From contig NZ_JAODIY010000001.1 of the NCBI RefSeq assembly GCF_026586665.1, forward strand, positions 248,001-312,000: a stretch of DNA of 64,000 bases. The letters are read 5' to 3'. This document shows positions 48,940-58,557 of this stretch, in pieces. How positions within the stretch are numbered: position 1 is the stretch's first letter; the number at the start of each line of letters is the position of its first letter. A program made the position numbers and the translations under genes. The notes beneath the pieces are model-generated. The model worked only from the letters and a program-made list of their open reading frames with translations. It searched no databases and was not told where the DNA came from. This DNA is from Halovenus rubra (GTDB lineage: Archaea; Halobacteriota; Halobacteria; Halobacteriales; Haloarculaceae).

Positions 48940-50234
48940 CAGGCTTTGCAGTCTACTCGACCACGGCAGACCCGGACCGCCTGTATGCCACCGGCGACAC
49001 CGACGCCATCGACGCGGCGACGACCGCGGAGATGGTCTGGACCGGCGACCGCCCGCTCGATATGGTCGTCGACCTCGCCGACCGCCGGCTGTGGTGGACT
49101 TTCGAGGCTGACCGTGACACGAAGACGACCAGAACCGGTCACTTCGTCGCAGCCTACGACGGCAGCGAGGACCTCTTTGCTGGTTTTGCCGAGGAACTGC
49201 GGGCGTTGCACGAAAGCGACGAGTGGGCTGTCCCATCTATCGGCGACAGCCAACACGACGCCGGGTTCGAACTCTGGCGTGTCCCACCGACTGTTGAGAG
49301 CGTCGATACGCCGTCGTTCGATGGACTGGTCGAGAAACTCACCGATGGAGACAAACAGCGCGGGTCGCCGGTCACCGTCGAGATGGACGAGTTCCACGAT
49401 GCGTTGCGCGTTTTACGTGCACTCGACGACGCCGGTATCGACTGCACTGTCGGCATCGACAGCGGTGACGACGTCTTTCATTTTCAGCATATTGACACGC
49501 TTCTGGTCCCCACTGGTGGGATGAATTTCACGTTCAGGGGTGAGCAGCCGGCTGTCGAAGACAGCCCGGAGGTTGGCGGAGATGCCACAACTGAAAGCTT
49601 ATCGGCGAAAGCAACCAACGGGCAACAGTCACATGGGTCCGACTTTTCGGCCGGTGGGATGACTGCCCGACTTGCCGGGGTCATTCTCGTCGGGTTGCTT
49701 GGCTTTGCCACGTACTCGTTTTTCACCCGCCAACCGGTCCAGCCAATTAGCGGGCTAGCGACGTTTGGCGCATTTGTTGGCACGTTTGGCGCCGTGAACC
49801 TGTGGTTCATGCTGTCAGCCGACGCTGGGAACAAGCCTGTGACTGCCCGACGTAGAGCGGGAGAGTTGCTGTGGCGACCGTTCCAAGCCTACGGGGTCCG
49901 GGCCATACTCGTCCTGACGCTTGGTACGTTCGCCGGGTTCATCCTCCCGCGGATATTTTGGGAGGTGGGTATGCTCGCAGGCCGAGACGGGTTCCTCTTT
50001 GGCCCGCTATCGACTCTTACAGGCTCGGTCCCAACGGTCGCCGTCTACGTCGCCTGCCTGTTCGCTGGTACCGTAACGGCCCTTTGGTTCGGTTCACGAA
50101 CTGGACGCTGGCAGCCCCTTCGTGGCGAGACACTCAGGCCCATTGCCGCCGGGTTTGCAGTCTACGGGGTGTGTCTGGTCTTGATGACAGGGCTGGCCAA
50201 CGCGCTCTGGTACGGGTTTGTTCCGGCTATCTGA
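48936..50234 (+). CDS. GTPase-coupled partner with soluble N-domain and multi-helix C-domain
   Basis: The 432-residue protein has a soluble alpha/beta N-terminal region (about 1-205) with no motif I know, an acidic linker, and six membrane helices (from about 245), ending WYGFVPAI. The membrane part is homologous to the protein at 45848. Coupling to the GTPase gene by ATGA overlap implies a complex with fixed stoichiometry. Function unknown; the N-domain could be a sensor or effector of the GTPase. Confidence 0.72.
   Translation: MTGFAVYSTTADPDRLYATGDTDAIDAATTAEMVWTGDRPLDMVVDLADRRLWWTFEADRDTKTTRTGHFVAAYDGSEDLFAGFAEELRALHESDEWAVPSIGDSQHDAGFELWRVPPTVESVDTPSFDGLVEKLTDGDKQRGSPVTVEMDEFHDALRVLRALDDAGIDCTVGIDSGDDVFHFQHIDTLLVPTGGMNFTFRGEQPAVEDSPEVGGDATTESLSAKATNGQQSHGSDFSAGGMTARLAGVILVGLLGFATYSFFTRQPVQPISGLATFGAFVGTFGAVNLWFMLSADAGNKPVTARRRAGELLWRPFQAYGVRAILVLTLGTFAGFILPRIFWEVGMLAGRDGFLFGPLSTLTGSVPTVAVYVACLFAGTVTALWFGSRTGRWQPLRGETLRPIAAGFAVYGVCLVLMTGLANALWYGFVPAI
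49734..49756 (+). repeat. 23-base inverted repeat, copy in the 48936-50234 gene
   Basis: Identical to the complement of 46311-46333. It includes the codons for PVQPISG. Confidence 0.8.
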
Positions 50235-50443
50235 GTGTGTTCGTTGTCTCTGTTGAGACGCCAGCTGCGTAAGCGCCTGTCCACGGAACTAGTCGAACAG
50301 CCAACGACGACAGTAGCCACTGATTGCCCCGATCGAATCGGAACCGACAGCGACAGTCCCAGACGGCTGATAGCTGGGGCCTGTTCGTCATTCCTAATCC
50401 AAGCACTGATAGGCTCGCCAGTCGAACGCTTTCAGCAGTGAGT

Positions 50444-51094
50444 ATGCCGGTTCTGGCAGCCGAGAAAGTGTCGGTCGAACGAAGCGGAATGACACTGCTC
50501 AACGAGGTGTCGCTGTCCGTCTCGTCGGGGGACCGGCTACTCGTCCGGGGGCCAAGCGGTGCTGGCAAGACAACGCTATTTACGATGCTGGGACTGCTTG
50601 ACGAACCCGAGGAAGGGCGCGTGCTGGTAGCCGGAGCGGACGCGACAGGGCTCTCCGAACGTGAACGCGCCCGCCTGCGCCGCGAGACGCTTGGGTTCGT
50701 CTTCCAGGATTTCCAACTTGTGCCGGACTTGACCGCCCGCGAGAACGCACTCCTCCCACAGACTCACGGGAGCGATCGCGACGAGGCATGGGTTGAGAAA
50801 CTGTTGTCGACGTTAGGGGTTGCGGACCGCCAAGACCACTATCCGGCGACGCTGAGCGGCGGCGAAAAACAACGCGTCGCTATTGCACGGGCGCTGGCGA
50901 ACCGTCCCGACGTAATCCTTGCTGACGAGCCAACCGGCCAGCTTGACCCCGAAACGACCGAGCAGGTGGCGTCGCTCCTGCTCGATGTTCAGGAATCGAC
51001 CGGGACTGCACTCGTTACTATCAGCCATGACCCGGCGCTCGATTCGTACTTCGTGGAGACAAAGACGCTCCGTGACGGCCGGATTATGGAGTAG
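50444..51094 (+). CDS. MacB/LolD-type ABC transporter ATP-binding protein
   Basis: The 216-residue protein has Walker [10 protein letters not shown], the Q-loop [14 protein letters not shown], the signature [15 protein letters not shown] and Walker [10 protein letters not shown], the sequence type that drives FtsX-like permeases (MacB, LolCDE). The start at 50444 gives the family's usual N-terminus. No permease is adjacent; the only FtsX-type permease in the window is at 41867-44761, on the same strand. It follows the GTPase pair by 209 bases. Confidence 0.9.
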   Translation: MPVLAAEKVSVERSGMTLLNEVSLSVSSGDRLLVRGPSGAGKTTLFTMLGLLDEPEEGRVLVAGADATGLSERERARLRRETLGFVFQDFQLVPDLTARENALLPQTHGSDRDEAWVEKLLSTLGVADRQDHYPATLSGGEKQRVAIARALANRPDVILADEPTGQLDPETTEQVASLLLDVQESTGTALVTISHDPALDSYFVETKTLRDGRIME

Positions 51095-51310
51095 GATTGG
51101 TGGGTGGTTTACCGAGGAACTCTTCTTTTGGAACCCGGTGGCCCGTAGGTAGGGGTTCAGATTTTCGCTTGTATTGAGTCTGCAGACACATCTACAATAC
51201 TTTCCTTGGGGACAAGCGATACCGACCACTTTCCTGCGTCTCGGCAGGTATTCTACGGGGACGGCTACTTCGATCTTGGCTAATGCATGGGATTCTATCC
51301 CGTAATCGTG

Positions 51311-52957
51311 TCAACACTGGGATGTCTCGGCGGCGCGTTCTGGAATGACGAATCGCTGTGAATTGTCGGTCGTGCCGCCGTCGTAGATGATTTGACTGGT
51401 CGTGCTGAACTTCTGAAGAATCCTGACGTCGACGGGAATCGGGTCGCTGGGATAGGCTTGTGCGCCTACCGTCATCCAGGTATCGCGGACGAGTGTCGGA
51501 CAGGCTGGAACAGCGCCTCCCTGGAGCCACGCAATTGCTGCGCTCCGTGGTGCATCTGCGTCGTAGTAGTTTCGGGCGACCCGTGTGGGTTTGTCGTCGC
51601 TCGTCCACGCGCCTTCGATATGTGTCTCGGCGAATGTGACGCTCTCGAACTCCGCGTCCGTCACCGTTGGCTCGTAGGGGAGAACTGGTGGCCCGGCGAA
51701 CGCCAGTGGCGTGGAAACGAGGATGGCCGCGAGGAGACACAGCGGTATGCCGAGTTTGAGGACTGAGTGACGGTCCGCTGTCCACGCGAACCCGCCGACG
51801 GAGAGCACGCCCACGACGGTGATCGTGAAGTGGCCGAAGGTCTGGCCGCGCCGAGCGAACAGGTTGTACTCCGGGCTCAGCCCTGCGGTGAGCGCGAAGC
51901 TGACGAACGCGAGCGGTGCGAGGACAAGCGCGAGGACGACCGGACCGATATCATGATTATCGAAGGCGAGTGGGACGCCCCAGACCATCAATACGGCGAG
52001 CACGACGAGCGGGCCGAGGTAGACGAGCAGCCGTGGGTGTGTCGACGCGGTTCCCGGGAAGACGTCGAAGACCGCGTTGACTGCCGTGACGGCGAAGGCC
52101 ACACCCAGCGGGACAACGAAGGTGAGACGTTGTAGGGTGGGGCTCGCTTTTCGTAGGAAGACGGCCAGACTCCCGAGGATAATAACCCAAGCAACGAAGA
52201 GGCCGGGCTTGGCAGCGAGATCACCGAAAAACGGCGGTCGTGTGAGGACGTAGTAGATGCCGAAGTACGCCCAGAAAAGACCACCGACAGCAAGCGCACG
52301 GAGGACTGTTCGTGCATCCGGTTCATTCGTCACATGGTAAACGGCAAGCGCTGTCAGCGTGAGCGCTCCCATCATCGAGCTGAGGTGGTGCGTGATGGGG
52401 AGTGCAGTGAGCGTGGGGGCAAGCGCGAGGAACCAGCGCGCGTGCCCTGACTGGAAAAACCAGTGACCAGTCAGTCCGACGATGACAACAAACAACAGGC
52501 CAAGCACCTCGTAGTGAACCCAGATTGAGTGGCGGAGATACAAGCCTTGCATTGCGAGCGCGACGCCTGCAAGGGCCGCGAGTCCGAAGGCATGGGTTGG
52601 TTGCCAGCCCCGCTGGAGTGCAACTCGTCGCACGAATGCAAAGACTAGCAGACAGGGTACTGCACCGATTATCGCGATGGCTGGCTGAGCAAGTACCAGC
52701 GAGTTCGCTCCAGTGAGCATCTGGAGTTCCCCCAGAAGTGTCGGGAGGACGTAGTCGTGGGGCCGACCTTTGAAGACGGCAGTAGACCCTCCGTTAGCGA
52801 TGAGGTCAGCGCGAGCGGCGAACCCGAACCCGTCAGGATTGAACGGCAGCGACGTCCGGTAGCGGGAGACGAGTCGGATGCCGAGTCCCACTGTAAGTAC
52901 AAGGAATGCGCCGAGCACCACTCGAACCGGGAGCGCTCGCCTTGACTCTATAGTCAC
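51311..52957 (-). CDS. GT-C-like multi-spanning membrane protein, probable glycosyltransferase
   Basis: The 548-residue protein has about 12 membrane helices and a C-terminal soluble domain of about 130 residues. After the first helix comes LPFNPDGFGFAARADL, with an acidic residue in the first outer loop as in GT-C enzymes that use lipid-linked sugars. The tail has two Cys. Its position directly before the surface-sugar operon supports a glycan role, but the family match is only by shape. The start is GTG 52957. Confidence 0.6.
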   Translation of the reverse strand: MTIESRRALPVRVVLGAFLVLTVGLGIRLVSRYRTSLPFNPDGFGFAARADLIANGGSTAVFKGRPHDYVLPTLLGELQMLTGANSLVLAQPAIAIIGAVPCLLVFAFVRRVALQRGWQPTHAFGLAALAGVALAMQGLYLRHSIWVHYEVLGLLFVVIVGLTGHWFFQSGHARWFLALAPTLTALPITHHLSSMMGALTLTALAVYHVTNEPDARTVLRALAVGGLFWAYFGIYYVLTRPPFFGDLAAKPGLFVAWVIILGSLAVFLRKASPTLQRLTFVVPLGVAFAVTAVNAVFDVFPGTASTHPRLLVYLGPLVVLAVLMVWGVPLAFDNHDIGPVVLALVLAPLAFVSFALTAGLSPEYNLFARRGQTFGHFTITVVGVLSVGGFAWTADRHSVLKLGIPLCLLAAILVSTPLAFAGPPVLPYEPTVTDAEFESVTFAETHIEGAWTSDDKPTRVARNYYDADAPRSAAIAWLQGGAVPACPTLVRDTWMTVGAQAYPSDPIPVDVRILQKFSTTSQIIYDGGTTDNSQRFVIPERAAETSQC

Positions 52958-53431
52958 CGTGCCTGAATCCCAGTGGAAGGTGTAAGTAATTATCTATGGG
53001 CACCCGACCGCGTCTGTTACAAGCTAGTGGTGCATCTGGTATGTGCTATTGAACGCCAAAACTCGCAATATTGTTTGTAAATCATTCTCTATTTGGGGTG
53101 TATATATATCCGACAAGACTCTCAAAAGAAGAACAGCTAAGTGGTCTCATGAACAGGTGTTACCTAGGATTAATTAGACTGGTGCCTAATAGAATGTAAT
53201 GGATTAAGACCATATGTCGGTCGCGACAGCCATGACCGACAAGAAAGAAACACGGCATGGCCAGACAAAGAGGATGACCCGGGGAAAAAAGGGGGTCTTT
53301 CGCCCTCGTGATGTCTGGTTGTTGCTGTCACTGATAGACGACAAAACCCAATCGGCCCAGCCTTGGTCGGTACGCTTCACACAGAACATCGATACAACAT
53401 ATGAAAATATCATCTTACTGGTGATTGCCTG
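52958..53431. other. AT-rich control region before the glycan operon
   Basis: No gene is supported in these 474 bases. They hold AT-rich tracts (TATATATAT near 53100), a stem-loop at 53216-53240, and a TATA-like GAAAATATC at 53403-53411 that is 25 bases before the ATG at 53432, giving a leaderless operon start. A 72-codon frame at 53214-53432 is basic and probably chance. Confidence 0.55.
53216..53240. promoter_or_regulatory. Stem-loop GTCGGTC-N11-GACCGAC
   Basis: A perfect 7-base inverted repeat with an 11-base loop, about 190 bases before the operon start. It may be an operator or a transcript structure; no function can be read from it. Confidence 0.4.
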
Positions 53432-54019
53432 ATGAACAACAACATAGTCATGAGTCACAACTGTTCAGTCGACGAGGAAGCGACTGTCGGGTACGAACAT
53501 GACAGTGATGCAGCACCGACGAAACTCGGCACGAACGGGACAGTTCGAGCCGGGACAATCATCTATTGTGACGTGACGATTGGTGACGAATTTACGACAG
53601 GTCACAACGCGCTGATTCGGGAGGAAACAACGATTGGTGATGACGTGCTTGTCGGAACAAACTCAGTTATCGACGGCTACTCGAAGATTGGCTCGTACGT
53701 GAGTATTCAGACTGGCGTGTACGTGCCCAGTCACACAACGATCGAGGACAACGTGTTTCTCGGTCCCTGTTGCGTGCTGACGAACGATCCGTACCCGGTT
53801 CGTCAAGAAACCGAACTGGAGGGTCCGACGATTAAACAAGGTGCCTCGATTGGCGCGAACGCGACCATACTGCCGAACGTGACAGTCGGTGAAAACGCAT
53901 TCGTCGCTGCCGGTGCAGTCGTCATTGACGACGTGCCGCCGGACACGCTCGCTGCGGGTGTGCCCGCTGAGCATCACGAACTACCGGCGGAACTCCAGGG
54001 AGGGAATACACTGGCATGA
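53432..54019 (+). CDS. Left-handed beta-helix N-acetyltransferase (WbpD-like)
   Basis: The 195-residue protein is built of hexapeptide repeats (TIGDDVLVGTNSVI, KIGSYVSIQTGVYV, SIGANATILPNVTV) with a loop LTNDPYPVRQ, as in WbpD/WlbB, which acetylate the 3-amino group of UDP-GlcNAc3NA. The neighbouring aminotransferase and dehydrogenases support this role. It overlaps the aminotransferase gene by ATGA and is the first gene of the operon. Confidence 0.85.
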   Translation: MNNNIVMSHNCSVDEEATVGYEHDSDAAPTKLGTNGTVRAGTIIYCDVTIGDEFTTGHNALIREETTIGDDVLVGTNSVIDGYSKIGSYVSIQTGVYVPSHTTIEDNVFLGPCCVLTNDPYPVRQETELEGPTIKQGASIGANATILPNVTVGENAFVAAGAVVIDDVPPDTLAAGVPAEHHELPAELQGGNTLA

Positions 54020-55095
54020 TACCGATAGCAAACCCAGACATCAGCGATGCCGAACGTGAACAGGTGCTAGAAGTACTCGACAGCGGGATGCTCGCCGATG
54101 GACCAGTCGTCCGCGAGTTCGAAGAGGAGTTCGCTACCTACTGTGGGATTGATCACGCTGTTGCAACTTCGAATGGAACGACAGCTCTCCATGCTGCTTT
54201 CGAGGCGTTGGGACTCGGTGAGGGTGATCGCGTTATAACGACACCGTTTTCGTTCATCGCGAGCGCGAATGCGATTCGGCTGGCCGGTGCGGAGCCCATA
54301 TTCGCAGACATTGACCCCGAGACATACAATCTCGATCCCGATTCAGTCAAGGAAGTGATTCAAAAGCTTGACGGCGACATCGACGCGATTCTCGCCGTCC
54401 ATCTATACGGGTTGCCAGCGGACGTGACGCGACTACAGGAGATCGCTGGTGAGTACGACGCGTATCTCATCGAGGACGCAGCACAGGCCCACGGCGCGAC
54501 AGTCGACGGTGACCGCGTCGGGTCACTTGGCGATGTTGCCTGCTTCTCTTTTTACCCAACGAAGAACATGACGACGGGCGAGGGTGGCATGATCGCCACC
54601 GACGACGAAGCGGTGGCTGACAGAGCGGCGCGGTTCGTCAACCACGGACGGAACGAGAAGTACAGACATAGCGAGGTGGGCCACAACTTCCGGATGACGA
54701 GCATTGCCGGCAGCCTCGGGCTGGCGCAGATCGAAAAGTTGTCTGAGTACATCGATGCACGTCGAGAGAACGCCGCGAGGCTGACCGACGGACTTGCGGA
54801 CTCTCCTGTTACGACGCCGGTCGAGCCCGAGGACAGGTCCCACGTCTACCACCAGTATACGATCCGGTACGAGGAGCGCGAAGAACTCCAAGCGCACCTC
54901 GACGACCACGACGTCGGTTACGGTGTGTACTACCCGACCTGTATCCACGAACAGCCGGCGTACAAGGACATTTCAACGACTGCGCCTGTGGCAGAGCGGG
55001 CCGCCGACGAGGTGTTGTCGCTGCCGGTGCATCCGAAGGTGGCGGACTCAGATATTGAGCGAATTATCGAGGTGATAACCAACTATGTCGAGTAA
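54016..55095 (+). CDS. DegT/DnrJ/EryC1 sugar aminotransferase (WbpE-like)
   Basis: The 359-residue PLP enzyme has Lys183 in FYPTKNMTTGEGG, the Schiff-base lysine, plus SNGTTALHAA and EDAAQAHGA. It would transaminate the 3-keto sugar made by the neighbour at 55085 into UDP-GlcNAc3NA. It overlaps the next gene by 11 bases. Length and motifs are normal for the family. Confidence 0.9.
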   Translation: MIPIANPDISDAEREQVLEVLDSGMLADGPVVREFEEEFATYCGIDHAVATSNGTTALHAAFEALGLGEGDRVITTPFSFIASANAIRLAGAEPIFADIDPETYNLDPDSVKEVIQKLDGDIDAILAVHLYGLPADVTRLQEIAGEYDAYLIEDAAQAHGATVDGDRVGSLGDVACFSFYPTKNMTTGEGGMIATDDEAVADRAARFVNHGRNEKYRHSEVGHNFRMTSIAGSLGLAQIEKLSEYIDARRENAARLTDGLADSPVTTPVEPEDRSHVYHQYTIRYEEREELQAHLDDHDVGYGVYYPTCIHEQPAYKDISTTAPVAERAADEVLSLPVHPKVADSDIERIIEVITNYVE

Positions 55096-56071
55096 CGAAT
55101 CAATCACGGCAGGGGTTATCGGTGTCGGGGCAATGGGGAAACACCATGCCCGTGTATACAACGAACTCTGTGGCTGTGACCTCGTCGGCGTCGCAGACGC
55201 TGACACGGAACAAGCACGCGAGATAGCCGGCCAGTACGCCACGGATGCATGCGAGGCTGACAAGTTAATTACGCGAGCAGATGCGGTGACAATTGCTGTC
55301 CCGACTTCTTATCATTACGACCTCGCGAAGCAGTGTGTCGACGCGGGAACGCATATCCTGGTTGAGAAGCCACTCGTCGAAGACGAAAAAAAGGGCCAGA
55401 ATTTGATTGACCGTGCGGACGAAGCCAATGTCACGCTTCAGGTGGGTCACATCGAGCGGTTCAATCCGGTTACCGAGACCCTCATGGACATCGTACCTGA
55501 CCTGAATGTTATTTCGGTCAAGGCAGAGCGATTAGGCCCCCAACCCGACCGAACAATTGAGGACTCGGCGGTGACTGATTTGATGATTCACGACATCGAT
55601 GTTATTCGTGCGCTCCTTGAGGCGCCAGTCACCGAGGTTTTGGCAACCGGTAACGCAGGTGGACGGTACGCAACAGCAACGGTCGAGTTCAAAAGCGGTG
55701 TAATCGGCAGACTGACCGCAAGCCGCGTAACCCAGCGGAAGGTTCGAGAACTCACAATTACGGCTGAGGAGTGCTACGTAACGGTTGATTACATCGACCA
55801 GACGGTGCAGATTCACCGTCAATCGGTGCCAGAATATATTGCGGAAGACGGGGGCGTCCGGTACAAACACGAAAGCATCGTCGAGAACCCAGCCGTCGAC
55901 ACCGGTGAGCCACTCAAGAATGAATTAGAATCCTTCATTGAGTCGGTACGAACTGGACACGATCCCCGCGTGACCGGAGAGGACGGACTAAAATCTCTCA
56001 AACTAGTGAAAGAAATAAATCGTAAGGCGTTCGGTTCGCCCTACAAGCACGTGGAGGTGCTACACGATTGA
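55085..56071 (+). CDS. Gfo/Idh/MocA sugar 3-dehydrogenase (WbpB-like)
   Basis: The 328-residue protein has the Rossmann motif GVIGVGAMGKHHARVY (residues 10-25) and the family signature EKP (94-96), then GHIERFNP and HDIDVIRALL. Its expected step is NAD-dependent oxidation of UDP-GlcNAcA at C3. The order acetyltransferase, aminotransferase, oxidoreductase matches the wbpBED logic. Its TGA overlaps the TTG start of the next gene. Confidence 0.88.
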   Translation: MSSNESITAGVIGVGAMGKHHARVYNELCGCDLVGVADADTEQAREIAGQYATDACEADKLITRADAVTIAVPTSYHYDLAKQCVDAGTHILVEKPLVEDEKKGQNLIDRADEANVTLQVGHIERFNPVTETLMDIVPDLNVISVKAERLGPQPDRTIEDSAVTDLMIHDIDVIRALLEAPVTEVLATGNAGGRYATATVEFKSGVIGRLTASRVTQRKVRELTITAEECYVTVDYIDQTVQIHRQSVPEYIAEDGGVRYKHESIVENPAVDTGEPLKNELESFIESVRTGHDPRVTGEDGLKSLKLVKEINRKAFGSPYKHVEVLHD

Positions 56072-57447
56072 GTTCGACGCGCGAAATAGAAGGGGGGTTG
56101 TACGGCCAGTCACTCTCCGAGGAACAAGTTCGTTCGGCATTCTGTACAGGCGAATTTCCGGTGGCCGTCTACGGACTCGGCAAGATGGGGCTACCGCTTG
56201 CCAGTGTGTACGCAGGTGTTTCCGGGAACGTCATCGGTGTCGACGTTGATCCGGACGTGGTCAAGACGATCAATAATGGTGGGTGTCACGTCAAGCGCGA
56301 ACCGGGACTGGACGAACTTGTGGCGGAGACAGTCGAATCACGGGCGTTGCAAGCGACGACAGACACAGTGGGGGCGGCTTCAGAGTCGACTGTACACGTG
56401 GTAATCGTGCCAACACCAATCACCGACGAGAAGGAGCCGGACCTGTCGATACTGGATTCGGTCATCATGGATATCGGTGAAGGGCTCACTGCTGGCGATT
56501 TAGTCGTCGTTGAGTGTACAGTCCCGCCGCGGACGACCGAGGATCGAGTAACGCCACGGCTCGCTGAGGTGTCTGGGCTCAACTCAGGGGAATTTGGCGT
56601 GGCGTTTTGCCCCGAGCGAACATCGAGCGGTCGGGCACTCGAGGACATCCGCGGTGCGTATCCGAAGGTCGTCGGCGGTGTCGACGACGAGAGCACGCAG
56701 GTGGCAGCGGCGATATACGAGGAGATTAACGACGAAGGTGTAATACCAGTGTCGAACGCGACGACCGCCGAATGTGTGAAGGTATTCGAAGGGCTGTACC
56801 GCGATGTCAACATCGCACTGGCGAACGAACTGGCGACCTTCACCGACGAGTTTGGCATGGATGTGCGCGAGGCCATAGAAGTAGCCAACACGCAGCCGTT
56901 CTGCAACATCCACGATCCTGGGCCTGGTGTCGGCGGGCACTGCATTCCGTTTTATCCGTACTTCGTCATCGATCCGTTCGAGACGGACGCGCCGGTGTTA
57001 GAGACGGCTCGGGAGGTGAACGATTCTATGCCCGAGTTTACCGTACGGAAACTCTGTGAGGAGTTCGACGCTGAGGGGCTGTCAGTCGAGGAGGCATCGG
57101 TGCTTGTCCTCGGTCTGACTTACCGACCGGGTGTCGAAGAGATACGGGCCTCACCATCGATTTCGATTGCCGACGAACTGTCGGAACGGGGTGCCGACGT
57201 GTACGGGGTCGATCCGATACTCGAAAAGTTCGAGGTGTTCGAACTAGAGCAATTAGAGCTTTCGGCACTGTACGAGTACGAGTTCGACGGTGTCGTACTG
57301 GTGACGCCTCACAAGGAGTTCGACACGATTGATTGGGATAGGCTAGGTCGTGATGGGGGTTCAGTCGTCATCGATGGTCGTGAATCACTAAACTTAGGTG
57401 GAACCCAGCATCGGATATATACAATCGGATCTGGATTCAATGTATAG
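56068..57447 (+). CDS. UDP-N-acetylhexosamine 6-dehydrogenase (WbpA/WecC-like)
   Basis: The 459-residue protein has the NAD motif VYGLGKMGLPLA (34-45), VPTPI (114-118) and the catalytic Cys292 in GVGGHCIPFYPYF. It oxidises UDP-GlcNAc or UDP-ManNAc to the uronic acid in two steps. In this setting UDP-GlcNAc is the expected substrate, but the sequence alone does not separate the two. The start is TTG 56068, overlapping the previous stop; no ATG fits before the Rossmann motif. Confidence 0.88.
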   Translation: MSSTREIEGGLYGQSLSEEQVRSAFCTGEFPVAVYGLGKMGLPLASVYAGVSGNVIGVDVDPDVVKTINNGGCHVKREPGLDELVAETVESRALQATTDTVGAASESTVHVVIVPTPITDEKEPDLSILDSVIMDIGEGLTAGDLVVVECTVPPRTTEDRVTPRLAEVSGLNSGEFGVAFCPERTSSGRALEDIRGAYPKVVGGVDDESTQVAAAIYEEINDEGVIPVSNATTAECVKVFEGLYRDVNIALANELATFTDEFGMDVREAIEVANTQPFCNIHDPGPGVGGHCIPFYPYFVIDPFETDAPVLETAREVNDSMPEFTVRKLCEEFDAEGLSVEEASVLVLGLTYRPGVEEIRASPSISIADELSERGADVYGVDPILEKFEVFELEQLELSALYEYEFDGVVLVTPHKEFDTIDWDRLGRDGGSVVIDGRESLNLGGTQHRIYTIGSGFNV

Positions 57448-58531
57448 AGAACACACCATCGGAGTAGTCGTACCTGCCTACAACGAAGAGGGGTTCATCG
57501 GTGAGGTTATCGAGACGATGCCAGACTATGTCGACCGCGTGTACGTCATCGACGACTGTTCGACCGATGGGACGTGGGACGCAATACGGGAGTCTGCCGA
57601 GAAAGCGAACGAGCGAGCACGGCGACGTGGACCGTTGGCGGTGAACGAAATGCTCGAGCCGGTTCCTGTTGAGGTGGCGGACGACGAATCCCTCGTTGAG
57701 GTGGATGGTGGTGTCGAGAACGAATCCGTATTCAGTCCTCGCATAGTTCCAATCCAACACGACCACAATCGAGGGGTTGGGGGGGCTATCAAGACCGGTT
57801 ACAAACATGCACTTGACGACGAGATAGAGATTACGGCGGTGATGGGCGGAGACGGGCAGATGAACCCGGATATACTCCACAAGTTTCTTAACCCGATTGT
57901 TGAAGATAAGGCCGACTACGCGAAGGGGAATCGGCTGTTGTACAAAGAGTATCGTCACCAGATGCCTAAACTTCGATTCATCGGCAACGCGATTCTGACT
58001 TTCCTGACGAAGATATCGTCGGGATATTGGAAGACGATGGACCCACAGAATGGCTACACCGCTATTTCGAAGTACGCCCTAGAGAACGTGGGTATCGACG
58101 CGATGTACGAGTACTACGGCTACTGCAATGATTTGCTCGTGAAATTAAACGCGAAGGGGATGAGCGTTGCCGACGTTGCGATGCCTGCTGAGTACGGCGA
58201 GGAGGTATCGAGTATCAAGTATCGAACCTACATTCGGAAAGTCTCCGGGATGCTGTTACGGAACTTCTTCTGGCGGCTCAAGGTGAAGTATCTCGTACTG
58301 GACTTTCACCCCCTTGCACTGTTCTATCTATTTGGGATAACGACCTCTACACTCGGTATACTCGGTGGTGTGTGGGCTCTCAACTTGAAATACAACAAGG
58401 ACTTTGCGTTGTTCGTTCCTGCCGCATCGAGCCTACTCGTGTTCATTCTCGGAGTACTGTTTCTCATGTTCGCCATGCTATTCGATATGCAGGTAAACGA
58501 GGACAAAGAGACACAAATTCATGATCGATAG
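57440..58531 (+). CDS. Family 2 glycosyltransferase with C-terminal membrane anchor
   Basis: The 363-residue protein has a GT-A domain: VVVPAYNEEGFIGE, IDDCSTDGTWD, NRGVGGAIKTGYKHAL and GGDGQMNPD (metal/nucleotide site), as in dolichol-phosphate sugar synthases. An insert of about 40 acidic residues lies near 65-105. Two helices at the end (about 290-345) anchor it. It probably moves a sugar to a lipid carrier. The ATG lies inside the last codons of the dehydrogenase gene. Confidence 0.87.
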   Translation: MYREHTIGVVVPAYNEEGFIGEVIETMPDYVDRVYVIDDCSTDGTWDAIRESAEKANERARRRGPLAVNEMLEPVPVEVADDESLVEVDGGVENESVFSPRIVPIQHDHNRGVGGAIKTGYKHALDDEIEITAVMGGDGQMNPDILHKFLNPIVEDKADYAKGNRLLYKEYRHQMPKLRFIGNAILTFLTKISSGYWKTMDPQNGYTAISKYALENVGIDAMYEYYGYCNDLLVKLNAKGMSVADVAMPAEYGEEVSSIKYRTYIRKVSGMLLRNFFWRLKVKYLVLDFHPLALFYLFGITTSTLGILGGVWALNLKYNKDFALFVPAASSLLVFILGVLFLMFAMLFDMQVNEDKETQIHDR

Positions 58532-58557
58532 GTGGTAATGTAGGATTTTATATATTC

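Noticed and set aside
53214-53432. 72-codon plus-strand frame ending exactly at the acetyltransferase start
   Set aside because: The product is basic (TDKKETRHGQTKRMTRGKKG), unlike haloarchaeal proteins, and a good TATA at 53403-53411 gives a leaderless start for the next gene without it.
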